Positions 11,207 through 22,500 of a stretch of DNA of 64,000 bases are shown here, piece after piece; the stretch's first letter is position 1; each line of letters starts with the position of its first letter. The stretch is from contig SADC01001182.1 in NCBI GenBank assembly GCA_004194705.1, forward strand, positions 372,001-436,000, given 5' to 3'. Position numbers and translations under genes: made by a program. Under the pieces are notes generated by a model. That model made no database searches. It had not been told where the DNA came from and saw only the letters and a list, made by a program, of their open reading frames with translations. The stretch is from Ditylenchus dipsaci (Eukaryota > Nematoda > Chromadorea > Rhabditida > Anguinidae).

Positions 11207-11207
11207 A
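11202..11207 (+). terminator. Polyadenylation signal AATAAA
   Basis: Overlaps the stop codon of the NTF2-like gene and is followed by an A/T-rich 3' end. Confidence 0.6.
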
Positions 11208-11264
11208 ATATTACATCCATCACAGTGGAAATATATTGAACTGTATGCAAATAAATTTACTTAA

Positions 11265-11457
11265 AGGACCATAATTGTTAATGCAAATGAGAATTTGACA
11301 AATTCAAATGCACGCGGGACACTTCTCTTTCGTCTCTCATTATACTCTTTTGAGTCGCTCGAAATAAGTCCAAAGAGTAGAGTGTGAGACGAAAGAGAAG
11401 TGTCCCGCGCGCATTTGAATTTGCCAAATTTTCATTTGCATCAACAAGTATGGTCCT
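11265..11457. mobile_element. TTAA-flanked palindromic MITE
   Basis: Ends AGGACCATA...TATGGTCCT flanked by TTAA (11261-11264, 11458-11461). The arms, holding ACACTTCTCTTTCGTCTC and its inverse, fold over almost the whole length. TTAA duplication suggests mobilisation by a piggyBac-type transposase, or the nematode TTAA palindromes of unclear source. It sits about 55 bp after the NTF2-like stop codon. Confidence 0.85.
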
Positions 11458-11499
11458 TTAAGCCCCATTCATACTCCCGCGGGACACGGGACAAACAGT

Positions 11500-11620
11500 G
11501 TTGGCAATTTGAATCATTGATTAAAATTAATTTCGAAAATGAGTCGTTTGAATCACGACAATTCGAATCATGAGTTATATGAATCATTTTTTAAAATGAT
11601 TCAAATTAATTTAAAAAAAA
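11500..11620. repeat. TTGAATCA-rich short repeat block
   Basis: GAATCAT, GAATCACGA and their inverses recur several times in 120 bp. Likely a small foldback remnant. Confidence 0.4.
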
Positions 11621-11778
11621 AGCGGCCACCGATTTTTTCAAATTTTTAAAAAATAGTTTGCTAAAAAAACTTATTTTAAGATATAATGAGTTCATAGAAT
11701 ACAGTTTCTATTAAAAACTTTGCTAATTAGACAATTTTAGAATTGAAAAGTCTAATAATTTTTTTTTGAAAAAGTTGA

Positions 11779-11898
11779 AAAAATCGGACTGTATTGGATT
11801 TCGGTTTAATTAGTTTCGAAATGTGCGAGTTTGAATTTTTTCCGTTTTCGATTTTTTCCGTTTTCGGTTTTTTCCGTTTTCAGGTTTTTCCGTTTTGA
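11779..11898 (+). repeat. Left arm of a 4.4-kb inverted repeat (TTTTTTCCGTTTTCGG)
   Basis: Runs from AATCGGACTGTATTGG through iterated CGTTTTCGGTTTTTTCCG. The reverse complement is at 16057-16177. Together they bracket 4.2 kb of nested elements and may be the ends of an older element. Confidence 0.7.
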
Positions 11899-11913
11899 AA
11901 CAAATTTTGGCGC

Positions 11914-12608
11914 TACTTGGATATACCCCCCCCCCCAAATCAACTTTTTTTTAAATGTTCCCAAACACCGTATATCGACCTAAAATCGCCTCAGAAGCTC
12001 AAAAAAGACATTATTTTTGAGTTCTGGTCAATAAAAATCGAGTTTCTGGATCACCCAAAATCACCCATTTTGACCATTTTAAAGGGATTTAGGTCTGTAT
12101 TTGGGTGGAAATGGACCAAAAAGGTGCCAATTTCTAACAAAAAGGAAGATGTTGAACATAGTTTTGTTGACTGGGGCCTACCGCATAAATAAACTCTGGT
12201 ATGCATACATTTTTATGCATCCAGAGTCACTTTCGAGTGATTTGCGTCTAAGGTATGTGGGTGTGCGCATCTCAACCCCAAGCAACCAAGCCCCCTGCGC
12301 CCCCGAAGGGGGCGCAGGGGCTTGGTTGGTTAGAGATGCGCCCACTCACTTACCTTAGACATAATTCCGAGCAAGACTCTTGAACAAAAATGCATTTAGA
12401 GACTATTTTTGCCCAGCTCCAGTGACCAAAACATGATAAAACAGGTAAAAAGTCAAAACTTAAAAGTGTCCAAAACTCGATTTTTTATTGACCAGAACTT
12501 AAAAATAATGTCTTTTTTGAACTTCTGAGGCCATTTTAGGTCGATATAAGGTGTTTGGAAACACGTTTAAAAAAAGTTGATTTGGGGGGGGGGGGGTATA
12601 TCCAAGTA
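11914..12608. mobile_element. Foldback element with TACTTGGATATACCCCC ends
   Basis: Left arm (11914-12030) and right arm (12480-12608) are inverse copies starting TACTTGGATATACCCCC. The centre carries a GC hairpin (CCCCTGCGCCCCCGAAGGGG) and a unit, from about 12141 to 12410, found again near 45440 and 46166. A related C/G-run end is at 54795-54848. Confidence 0.8.
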
Positions 12609-12835
12609 GGGTCAAACTTTTTTCGAAAATTTCCATTTTTGATAAAATGAGTTTCGAAATTATCGGTTTTAGAGAAAATGGGGTTCGAAGAATCATGTCT
12701 TCGGGAACTTACTTTTCAGCTCAGTCTTTATACAAGTATATAGTTTATCGACTGCTTTGACTGTTCTTCACCAGTATCTTTAAAAGTCACAGTCAAAGTA
12801 CCACATTCAAACTCTTAATTCTGACGTTAAATATT

Positions 12836-15800
12836 GTGGTGAATCAGGTTTGATAGGACCAAAACTGCGATTTCACCCACCGAACCCCGAAATCCAGGGT
12901 AGGTACCTCCTGGTCGGGTGGTTATCAGTGTTTCCAAAATGATGATGAGAAAACGATGAAAATGAGAATTTTCAGTGAGAAAATGAGAATTTCTCATTGA
13001 GAAAATTCTCATTTTCATTAAATGAAAATGAGAAGTTCTCATTTTCATTTGATGAAAATGAGAATTTCTCATTTTTCACTGAAAACTCTCATTTTCATCG
13101 TTTACTTATTTTCTCTTTATTCTCAGTTAGAAAAATACTCAGAAATTCTCAGCTACATTATATTCACTGTTTCTTTTCGCTTATTCCAATCTTTATTGAC
13201 AATTTTTAAGAAACGTCGGCATGTCATTTCTGAGTGATTGTGATGAATCGGATACATTTTTATACTATTATAGCCTAGTTTATATCTTGGAGAGCTTCTA
13301 GGTTAGAAAAGATAGAAGTCGCATTCACAAACGGTTTGGCTATTCCATCGATCTCAATTAGTTCGTTTTTGCATCCTGCTGCTCGCCATTTCGTCGACTT
13401 ATTGAGCAAAAATTTCAAGGTAGAATTGTTTTTTCTCTTTTTCATTCATGATTGTCTCATTGAAGTTACTGAAAAGCTGCGTCGTAGGATCTTGAATTGG
13501 TTGCAAACAATAGACTTAAATTTCCATCTGCTACACGCTGGGGCTCGGCAATCGAAGTTATCAAGTGTTTTCTGGAACTGGAAGAGCATGTCCTCAGCAT
13601 TGCTAGGGTGAATACTGGTTTCCTCCCACAGAAAATAAGATAGAGGTAAACATTTTGCAATTTCAAAACGCAGATAGATAGATCTAAAAAAGTTTAGTAT
13701 TTGCGCTAGATTGCCAAAATCGGGGGACCATTTATTGAAGTGCTCCAAAGAGTTCAGGCTGAGAAGACTGTCACCATATCTCACTGTCTCGAATACACTC
13801 GTGCACTCGTCCTCTCGCTTAATAATTTGAAGGTCATTTGCCTGAATTTCAACTTGTAATATTAACAGCTATTTATTTAGGAAGTAGTAGAGGTGTCCGA
13901 TCTAAGTCTTTGATCCTAAATGTGCTTCATAATGTGCAGAGCGTGTGCATTGGTGACTCGAATGTTGATGCGATAAACTATTGGTGTAGTTACCTCTGAT
14001 CGGTTTGATATTTACCTCTTGGTGGACATAAAAATAAGTGAGACTTTTAGGATTGCCATCAACTAGCTGTCTTTTCTCTCGAAATACTAAGTGTTCCCGC
14101 CACAAGTGCTCCAGTGGAAGTTATTTTTCGCAGGCAGGATTAGCCACCAGAAGTCTACGAAATCGTACTGAATTTTTGTTATTAAATTCACAACTGTTGG
14201 TTTATTGCAATAGTGATGTTTCAAATTATTCGGTTTGCCTAATAAAGGATAGATGGATTACAAAGAGTGAGTGAAATCATCTTAAGCATTGTTGCAAAAT
14301 TTAGAAATTTTCAGTGGTCGTTGCGTTACGACAACTCCCTTGGCAGCACCGGACTCAGCCTTGGAAATTTCCGCACCGTCAACGATCTCTAAATGTTTTG
14401 GCGCCAGCTGGCACTCACTGTTCCAGTGATAGTCCGTAACGTTCCCAATTATATTGAAGCACTGACATTTGTTCATCAATACACTTTTGACATGAGAAGG
14501 ATGTGGCGAAACACAAAATATAAAATAGAGTAATAATCGAAATAACACATTTGTAGGGTTACAAAAATGAAAATAAACAACTGGATGTTGACGATTTATT
14601 ACTGAATCTCCACATTAAACAAATAAACAAGAAATAACTGAGAAGTTTTCAGTATCTTTCGCGGTAAGAATCTCTTGAAAAAATAAAATGAGAAAATGAA
14701 AATTTCAGTGAAAAATGAGAATTTCTCATTTTCATTCGATGAAAATGAGAAATTCTCATTTTCATTTTGGAAACACTGGTGGTTATCCATCTGGATGGCC
14801 TGAAAAATTAAAAATAAAGAATAAATCGAAAACAAACCATGCTATCAAATGTAAAATCGTGTGGTGAATTAGGTTTAATAAGACCAAAATCCTAATTTCA
14901 CCTATCCGACCACCAAAATCAGGGGTAGGTACCCTTAGTCCAGGTGGATATCCAATTATGGGCGTTAAGCGAATTGATCGACACCGAATTGGTTCATACC
15001 GAATAGTATCTAAACCACCTGGATGGTATTCTTCGCAACCACAGGGGTTTGAACCTTCAACGTCAGTTTTGAGAAAATTTTGCGGGGATTCAAACTTTTT
15101 AGTCTGAACTAACTAAACCAAGTGGTCGTCCACTTCGATCAAAATTTCTTTTTACATTTTTCATATTGCAAAACCTGTTTTCTGGGTTAATTCAGGCATG
15201 GTGAAGATGATTTGATAATAGTAAAATTACGTTTTATCGACAAATTTTTGAGTTATTGCTAACGATTGATTTTGATAAATCAATCGTTAGCAATAACTTA
15301 AAAGTTTCTTGATAAATTGTGATTTTACCACTGTCAAACCATCTTCAGTATGCCCGAATTAGTGCAGAAAAGTTGTTTTGGAACCCGAAAACGTAAAAGA
15401 AAATAGATCCAAGTGGTCGATCACTTGGTTTTGGTGGTCCAGCTGGCAAGGTGGTACCTACCCGGAATATTGGGATTTCGGTGCGTGAAATCGGAGTTTT
15501 GGTCTCATTTAACCCAATTCCCTACACGATTACACATATGATCGCATGATTTGTTTTTCAAAATATCGAAAAATATTTTTTCAGGTCATCCAGCTGGATA
15601 TCCTGCTGGTCAGGTGGTACCCACTCCAGGTTTTGAGGTTTGGGTGGAAAAAATAGGGACTTTGATCTTAACAAACCCAATTCCCCCACGATTTTGCATA
15701 TGATAGGATGGTTTGTTTTTATTTTAAAAAAATTACGTTTTTCTGACCAGCTGGATATATAAACCTGGTCAGGTGGTACTTATCCAAGCTTTCGGAGACC
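12836..15800. mobile_element. Large foldback element built from about 165-bp tandem units
   Basis: Left-side units start GTGGTGAAT.AGGTTT at 12836 and 14861. The same unit in inverse recurs at about 15430-15540, 15585-15700 and 15740-15790. Each contains GGTAGGTACC and GGTGG.TATCC phrases. The centre folds at 15239-15320 (CTAACGATTGAT / ATCAATCGTTAG). A related half is at 43770-44200. The left arm is split by the hAT element 12926-14778. No transposase found. Confidence 0.7.
12926..14778 (-). mobile_element. hAT-type element with perfect 8-bp target duplication
   Basis: Ends CAGTGTTTCC...GGAAACACTG, flanked by GTGGTTAT at 12918-12925 and 14779-14786. CAGTG ends and 8-bp duplications are hAT hallmarks. 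Subterminal DNA is a dense palindromic array of GAAAATGAGAATTTCTCATTTTC. Internal ORFs on the minus strand (13784-13446 and 14548-14282) look protein-like but show no clear dimerisation motif or BED finger. The copy is probably non-autonomous or decayed. Confidence 0.88.
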
Positions 15801-16056
15801 GGAGGCGTTAAAGTGGGTCACTTGCTCGGGTTATGCTCTGAAAAACTATGTCAGCAAAAGATGTGCGAAGCTTCGTGAACCATATGGGTACCTCATGATT
15901 TATGCGTGAACTCAGGACATTTCAAACAAGATAGCTCATAAGATCATATATTCATAAAAGATAGAACGTAAAAAATAAATTCGAAAGCGTAAGTTTCCGA
16001 AAAAAATAATACGAAAAAAGAAATTCTCGAAAGTAGCTCTCGAATGCAGAAATATT

Positions 16057-16177
16057 CCAAAACGGAAAACCCGAAAACGGAAAAAACCAAAAACGGAAAA
16101 AATCGAAAACGGAAAAAATTCAAACTCGCACATTTCGAAACTAATTAAACCGAAACCCAATACAGCCAAAAAATCGG
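16057..16177 (-). repeat. Right arm of the 4.4-kb inverted repeat
   Basis: Reverse complement of 11779-11898, with AACGGAAAAAATCGAAAACG iterations. Confidence 0.7.
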
Positions 16178-16594
16178 TGCACCTGATTTTTCATCGAAGG
16201 CGCCAAATCTGTAAAATTTATCCGATTTTTATAAAAGAGGGGCAAAATTTCAGTGTTTTTTTTTGAAATTAAAAAAAAGGGCAAGAATTCAGACTTTAGG
16301 GGCAACTATTCAATTTGATCCTTTTTAATCTCGATATATCTAAAACACCGTATTTCCTTTCATAAACGCCCCTTGAAATTGTCTAAAATGTTCAATCGAA
16401 ATTGTTAGTCTAAAAAGTAGTAAAAAAGAGGTATATAATAGTCAGAATAATCAAATAATCAAAAGTAAAATCAAACACGTGATTAAAAAATGTGGCAAAA
16501 ACCCTCTTTTGTTTCCCTCGCGCAAACTCGAGTGCCCTTACCAAATTTTTTGATAGCTTCAAACTTCTTTTCAACATTCATTCACTTCTTTGTT

Positions 16595-16812
16595 CACCTC
16601 ATCTCTGTATTGAGAAGATACAGAGAAGATGTATCTTTTCTGTTACTTCTCTGTATCTTTTCTATTTTATTTCTTGATCACCGCTAAATTAAAAACAAAA
16701 AGATACAGAGAACTTAGAGATAGAGAGAAGTTACATCTTATATGTATCTTTTCTGTATCTTTTTTCAAAAAAAATAGAACAAAATAAAGATACAGAGAAG
16801 TTACATCTTCCG
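16595..16812. repeat. AGATACAGAGAAG iterated palindrome
   Basis: AGATACAGAGAAGTTACATCTT-like units occur in both orientations five or more times in about 215 bp, making a strong foldback. No coding content. Confidence 0.6.
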
Positions 16813-16839
16813 AGAAAAAAAAGAATTTGTTGTACTCAG

Positions 16840-17045
16840 GTAGGGGCTGATGCCTTCTAGTTGGTTGGGCTACCATTCCTGATTTTATTGCAAAAACTAC
16901 CTCGTTCACCATGTCACAAATATCTCGAACTCCTCTTTTGAACGCCATCCTAGCCGTTTGGAGGGTTTTAACCGCAGCCGCTGTCAATTGTGAGGACAAC
17001 TGTTCAGAAGTTACCCATCCGCTCTCTCGTTTCACCCTGTTCATA
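16840..17045 (-). pseudogene. Protein-like exon of unknown family
   Basis: About 68 codons read on the minus strand from ATG near 17044. The composition is protein-like, with an amphipathic helical stretch (SSQLTAAAVKTLQTARMAFK) and later DMVNEVVFAIKSGM. It ends at about 16840 where repeat DNA begins. With 17807-17612 on the same strand it could be part of a decayed gene or element. No family recognised. Confidence 0.35.
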
Positions 17046-17525
17046 CAAAATTATATCACACTTTTACTTTTATGTACCACATTTTGCAAAGCTATTACTC
17101 TAAACGAGGGTAAACAGGCGCCTTACAAGCACCCAACTTTTATCGGAAAACATCCTCTTTTAGTGAGATTTCAATTATTAATTTTTTATCCTGAAATATG
17201 TCCTTGAACACCAAGCTTTACCTTTCATCTTGCGTACGCTCCCAGGCCACTACTACCCATCAGCATCACTTTATTCAAATCAAGATAATATGCTGCAAAT
17301 TTCCAATACGCCGAAAAAAATGCAGGAAGAACGCCTCCAAGAGAAACTTGGTAGAGGGGTTAACTGGTAAACGGGTAAACGGTGTCTATAGAAAAACAGC
17401 GGTTTTGATGTTAAAACGCTGTTTTATTAATGTTATGTGAAAAATTAGAAGTGATCGGAGGTTGACGTAATAACATCATGACCCAGAATTTTTTCCGCGC
17501 CTTCGGCGCGGCGAGTTCAAAAAAT

Positions 17526-17610
17526 AAAGATCCCCCCTCTAATACAAGCCCCCCCCCCTAGAGGGCATCCTCTAATAGAAGCCCCGGGGCTTCTATTAGA
17601 GGAAGTACGG
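17526..17610. mobile_element. pogo-type MITE, left end degenerate
   Basis: The right end reads CTATTAGAGGAAGTACGG followed by TA (17611-17612), matching the ends of the pogo transposon at 46475-48609. The middle is a GAAGCCCCGGGGCTTC palindrome. It interrupts the minus-strand ORF beginning at 17807. Confidence 0.65.
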
Positions 17611-17611
17611 T

Positions 17612-17807
17612 ACATGACATCATTCTCCCCCAAAAAAATATCCGCTGAGACAGTTGCTGGCATATGGTTATAGACTGCTTGCTTTCCTTTTGTAACATGG
17701 AAGTCTTTCTTGAAGAATTGGACCGCATCCGCTACCCAAACTTCCTTGTTCTTTAAAGCTTGCAGCATCTCGATCACATATGGGTTAGTCCAAGAAAAGG
17801 ATTGCAT
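17612..17807 (-). pseudogene. Protein-like exon, possibly Myb/SANT-like
   Basis: From ATG at 17807: 65 codons beginning MQSFSWTNPYVIEMLQALK, later FFKKDFHVTKGKQAVYNHM. An early Trp, a helix, and a basic region before a Tyr-containing helix weakly recall Myb/SANT-like DNA-binding proteins of PIF elements, but this is a guess. The reading frame runs into the MITE at 17610, so the 3' part is lost or displaced. Confidence 0.35.
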
Positions 17808-18141
17808 CTTTAAAAAAAAGTACAAGATGTGAAAAGACTGGGGTTGAGTTATGACCGTGTGGCGCAATATGGCTGAGTCATTTCAAAATCGACGACAATT
17901 TGACCAACACTTTCACTTAATGATTATGGCATGTTTTCGAACTGTATAAATATACGGCAGAAATGACCGTGAAAATAGCCTGGTTTTGGCCATACTTGGC
18001 TGGCAATATGCCTGGACTCGTGGCCCATTCTAAAATGGTCGGTCAGTTGCTTATCCCTATAAAAATTTCGCAAATTCAGAAGAAAAGTACGTTGAAAAAC
18101 AATCTTAAACCTTATTGAATAAATGAAAAAGGCGCGAATTT

Positions 18142-18200
18142 GAAAAAGTGGAAAAAAGGGCCAAACGACTTACGTAAGTCGTTTGGCCCTTTTTCTCCAC
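18142..18200. repeat. Perfect hairpin GGGCCAAACGACTTACGTAAG
   Basis: Arms AAGGGCCAAACGACTTAC and GTAAGTCGTTTGGCCCTT meet without a loop. It may be a tiny MITE. Confidence 0.7.
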
Positions 18201-18950
18201 AAATGGAAAAAAGGGGCCTAAAGGCTACGACCCGTGAAAATTAGGTTAATTCCCGTGACAACAAGGAAATTATACATTGCAACTACGCCGCTGCAAGCCC
18301 AATTCGAGCGCGCGTCAAAAAAGATTTTGCTCCATTTTGATACGGTCGAGCAAAATCTAGATTTTTGCTCGAGAAAAACCGAGAAATTTCTCGAGAATTT
18401 TTCTATTAGGCAACGCTACTTCTTCAAGAGAATCAGGCAAAACAAAAATTTGGACCGAAAAAGTATTGTGCTTTGAAAAGCCGTACATGTATATACCTGT
18501 ATCGTTCGGGCTTTGGAGTGTTAGAAGGTGCTGGAAATAATTAATTAGGCTCTGCATTTCAGTCACAACCGTCTGTTTTTCTAATCTTTTCAGTGCCAAA
18601 AAGGCGGTAATCTGTGGTTTGATTTGTTATGTTTATAGGGTATTTATATTGTCGTTTTCTATTGATATGGTTGATATTTTCCATTAAATTAATTTTGCTA
18701 TCATTAATATCATTAAAATGCCGCTTAAATTTCGGGGTACAGCCCATTTACCCACTGTGCAGCCATAATTATGACTTTCGTACCCTCTTTATAGTCAGAA
18801 AACCGTACAATTATTGAAATTTTAGAAGCCAGTTACATGCGAAAACAACAACAGCAGACAGCAGAAACACCGTCAAAGGAAAAAGGCAAACATGCTGAAG
18901 TGATATTTCTTTTTTCCTATTTGCTAGAGTAACATTTTCGAGCTTAATTT
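18200..18950. other. Unassigned sequence upstream of the SLX4-like exons
   Basis: Holds short ORFs only. A segment near 18826-18900, ending at a possible donor before 18901, could be a first exon of the SLX4-like gene, but there is no homology to confirm it. A CTCGAG palindromic patch is at 18366-18395. Confidence 0.3.
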
Positions 18951-18954
18951 TCAG

Positions 18955-19521
18955 ACAATTGCGCAGACTGATTGGTATTGTGCTATGCAAGGCCGCTTCC
19001 TCAAAAACTTTTACATGATGTCTGAAAACAATGTAGGCATTTGCAAACTTTGTTATATCCAAATAACATTCAGTCTTTTTTCTTGATTCAGGACCGACTA
19101 GTTGATTCATTCCGTCCAGAGATAAGAGCCCAGCAAATATCCAAAATAGCCCTCTGTGGTATCAACCTGACTCCTCGTCCTAAGAAAGCAGATCGGCAGC
19201 CAGGTTTTTTCTTTATCTAGTATAGTTTTTGGTTCACTGAGTACTTGATGACATTGTTGTAGTGGCAGCCCCTGCTCCTACTCCTCCTCCAGTTCAACCA
19301 GTGAAAATATCGCCAATCTTGTGGTCATCACCAGTAGCAGATGTATATGAGCCAGTGTTAGAAGAGGTTTGCTTGTTTTTTGTGCCATAGTCGTTCTAAT
19401 AGTATTTGCTGTGTTTCAGGAAGCAGATGAATCATGCCCTTGTTTGAGTTTCGAACTGCTTACCGAAGTCAGCAGCACTCCAATGCCTAGTTTCGAGCTG
19501 ATGAATGAAACGGAACTCAAT
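18955..19521 (+). CDS. SLX4-like module A remnant (truncated CCD and linker)
   Basis: Exon 19092-19203 starts DRLVDSFRPEIRAQQISKIA like the other CCD second halves but then diverges (GINLTPRPKK), so its domain is incomplete. It joins in phase to 19263-19366 (a Pro-rich APAPTPPPVQP linker) and 19420-19521 (EADESCPCLSFELL...SFELMNETELN). At 18955 a short segment after TTTTCAG (QLRRLIGIVLCKA) weakly resembles a decayed SAP exon. Confidence 0.5.
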
Positions 19522-22500
19522 GTAAGCCCTACGAATTTTTTTCTTTAAAATGTCAAGTGGGTAAATGCGGCTTTTTCGGGCTTTCAAGTGACAAAGTCTC
19601 CATCGGGTAATCCGAAAAATTTTTTGACGATAGAAAAGACTTTTGGTTACAGAAAATGTGTTCTGGCAACAAAAAGTTCTTTGTTTACGGAAAACATCTC
19701 CACGCTTATGACATCGCCTTACCTATTTCAAAAGGCAGAAATGTGCTTCGTTATAAAGCCGCCACAAATTTTGGGTTTCGGTTATTATGTAGCCATTTTC
19801 AAACTTATGGTACAGTCAAGTCTCGATTTAACGAAACCCCGATTAACGAAGCTCTTGATTTAACGAACCTTTTTTTGGTGGCTATTTGGCCACCGATTAA
19901 ATAAAATGACTAAAATAAGCTCTCGATTTAACGAAACCTTCGATTTAACGAACATTTTGGCGGTCCCCAGGGGTTCGTTAAATCGAGACTTGACTGTATT
20001 TGAATAATGAACGAGAATTGGTGGTACCCTATCAAGCGCGAAAATAGTAAGAATTTTCAAAGACCTCCTAGGTTACTGTATAGGATCATTAGTGCTTTTT
20101 CACTATCTAAATTATTGTTTTTCAGCAGCAACTCGACCGTTTTGGAGCCGTCCAATGTGCAAGGCGAAAGCTGTTCAACTCCTCAGGAGGATTTTCGAGG
20201 CCACTCATCCAGGTGCTTTTTTTTAGAACTTTAACTGTGGGTATCTGTTTGTGTTCAGTGCTCAGTGATACAACTCCTATAACCAAGAAAGTTGCTTTAA
20301 CTCTGATGGACGGCAATGCAGAACTTCAACCCAAAATGAATGATCCGGCTGCAGAAAAGCGAATGAGGGCTGTCATTGCAAAGATGACGACAACCAGGAG
20401 CGCAGAAAATGGGGTGAACAAGAACAGAGAGTCGTGCAAGAAGAAATTCCCGTACCAGACGGGCCGTTATTATTGCTGTCCACTCCCAAACGGGTAAGTT
20501 TTTTTCGGTTGCCCTAAAATTTATTGCATCATGGAAATAAATTTTCAGAACAAGGGTGATTTGACAGAGACGTTCATGGACTGCCTTCGACGTCCAGAAA
20601 ATGAGGAGGTCTACAACAATCTACTCAACCTGAATCCTGTCATGATGGTTAGTTTTGATCTAAGTTCTTGTTTAGAGCCTAAAAGTACCACGGGATAGGT
20701 TTGAAGCTCCCAATTGCTGTAATTAGCAAGAAGTTACTGTGGACATGGAGCCGGTATAGTTGTTAGGAGATATTTGATGGGAACCAGTGAGGCATTTGTG
20801 TTGCAGATGGAAATCAGACATAAGTAAAGAATAATCACTGAATTCTCCCTTAGTGTTGGTTAGAGGACGATCTTACTTCCCCTGAACTAGCGCCGTGTAC
20901 TACCTTATTTAAAACCCGAAAATCTGGATACTCTAGGCGAATTGAGATTTTCAAAAAATGGCAGGAATGGCAGAGCTTGTGCTAACTTAAAAGACGCAAT
21001 TACCAGGGGTTGAAAACATTTTCTCTGGACTGAGATATTTGTCATGGGGGTATTTTAGAGCAGTGTGCTAATTTATAGGGATTACTGTGAAGCTTATAAA
21101 TCAGATGGTGTTGTCTAGAGAAATAAAATATGATGGCAACATTCACCTAAAAATCTATCATCGTTCAATTTCGACGATTTCGTGAAAGCATTACAATTGT
21201 AACTTTAGGACCGTTTATTAGATATGTTCGGTACAGAACTGCGCGCTCGAAATGTCTCTCGGACTGCTTTTGCGGAAATGCTAGACAAGCTCCATGTGAC
21301 ATATTGTGTACGTAAATCAGATCGGCTAGCGGGTTTGTAGATTTCACTTGTTATTTGAAGAGATGAAATATTTGTTTTTAGAGGTATCATATGTCTCAGC
21401 TCTAGAGCAGTCTCAAATGTCAAATCCAGTTGTGTTGAGGCAAAACGAAAACGTTGAGAACGAGCAATTCCCGGAAATAGTAAGTTTGAGGTATAAATAG
21501 CTGATTAGTGTAGTGACCATTTTTCCAGAACAAAGATGACTCTTATTCCGTTCTGGATTTTAAGATGATTAAGGAAATCAGTGTGACCCCGCTGCCTAAC
21601 TTCGATAGTATGAGCGAGATAGAACTCAATGTGAGTCTTGTGGTTAAATTATTATTTTTTCAATGACTTCCTGTTTTAGCAGCAGTTGGATCGTGTCGGA
21701 ACTCGTCCCATGTGCAAGGCTAAAGCAATTCAGCTGCTCAAGAAGATCTATGAAGCAACGCATCCAGGTATCGCCATACGGCTTACTGGGCTTGCTCAAT
21801 TTCCCAATTCCAGTTCTCAGTGACTCGACTCCGATAACAAAGAAAGTGGCGGATGCTTTAAGCTATGGAAGACCAACTCTCCAACAAACAAAAGCACTGG
21901 ACATGGCGAGAGAAAAGAGAACTAGGGCTGCTATCTCAAAGATGACTGGAACCAATAGTCAACAACAGCTGGCGAATGGTGAGACAGGAAATGGAACTAT
22001 GGGTCAAATGCTCTCTCTCAGTTTACCTAAGCTTCCACTTGCCAAACCGAAGAAGGTAATTCGTTTTTTCGAATTTTCTTCGGTAGTCAGAAAATATTTT
22101 GCAGGATCCTAATGAGTTAACAAGGAGCTTCCTGGACTGGCTGAGGCAACCGGGCAATGAAGATCTCTACAATGATCTGCTTACGCTGAACCCCATAATG
22201 CTGGTATCTTTGATTGCCATGCGAATTTTTTTGGGGTAGCTACCTTCGTTTTGATAATCTTGTTAGTCCTAATCTTGAAATGTTTTGTCAATTACCTCAA
22301 ATAAAAACTCCCTTTCGAAAAATAGCCGAGCTCTACAAACCTATTGTGGCTTATTGTCTATGCACCCTATAACGGACGTAGGCAGTAGCTTGGAGTTACA
22401 TAATGGATAAATGCTGACACTTATAGGAAAAGTGACGAACTCAAAATGTTTAGGTTTTTCTGAACTTGAAAGGAACAATTGTCATTGGCAAAATTTAAAA

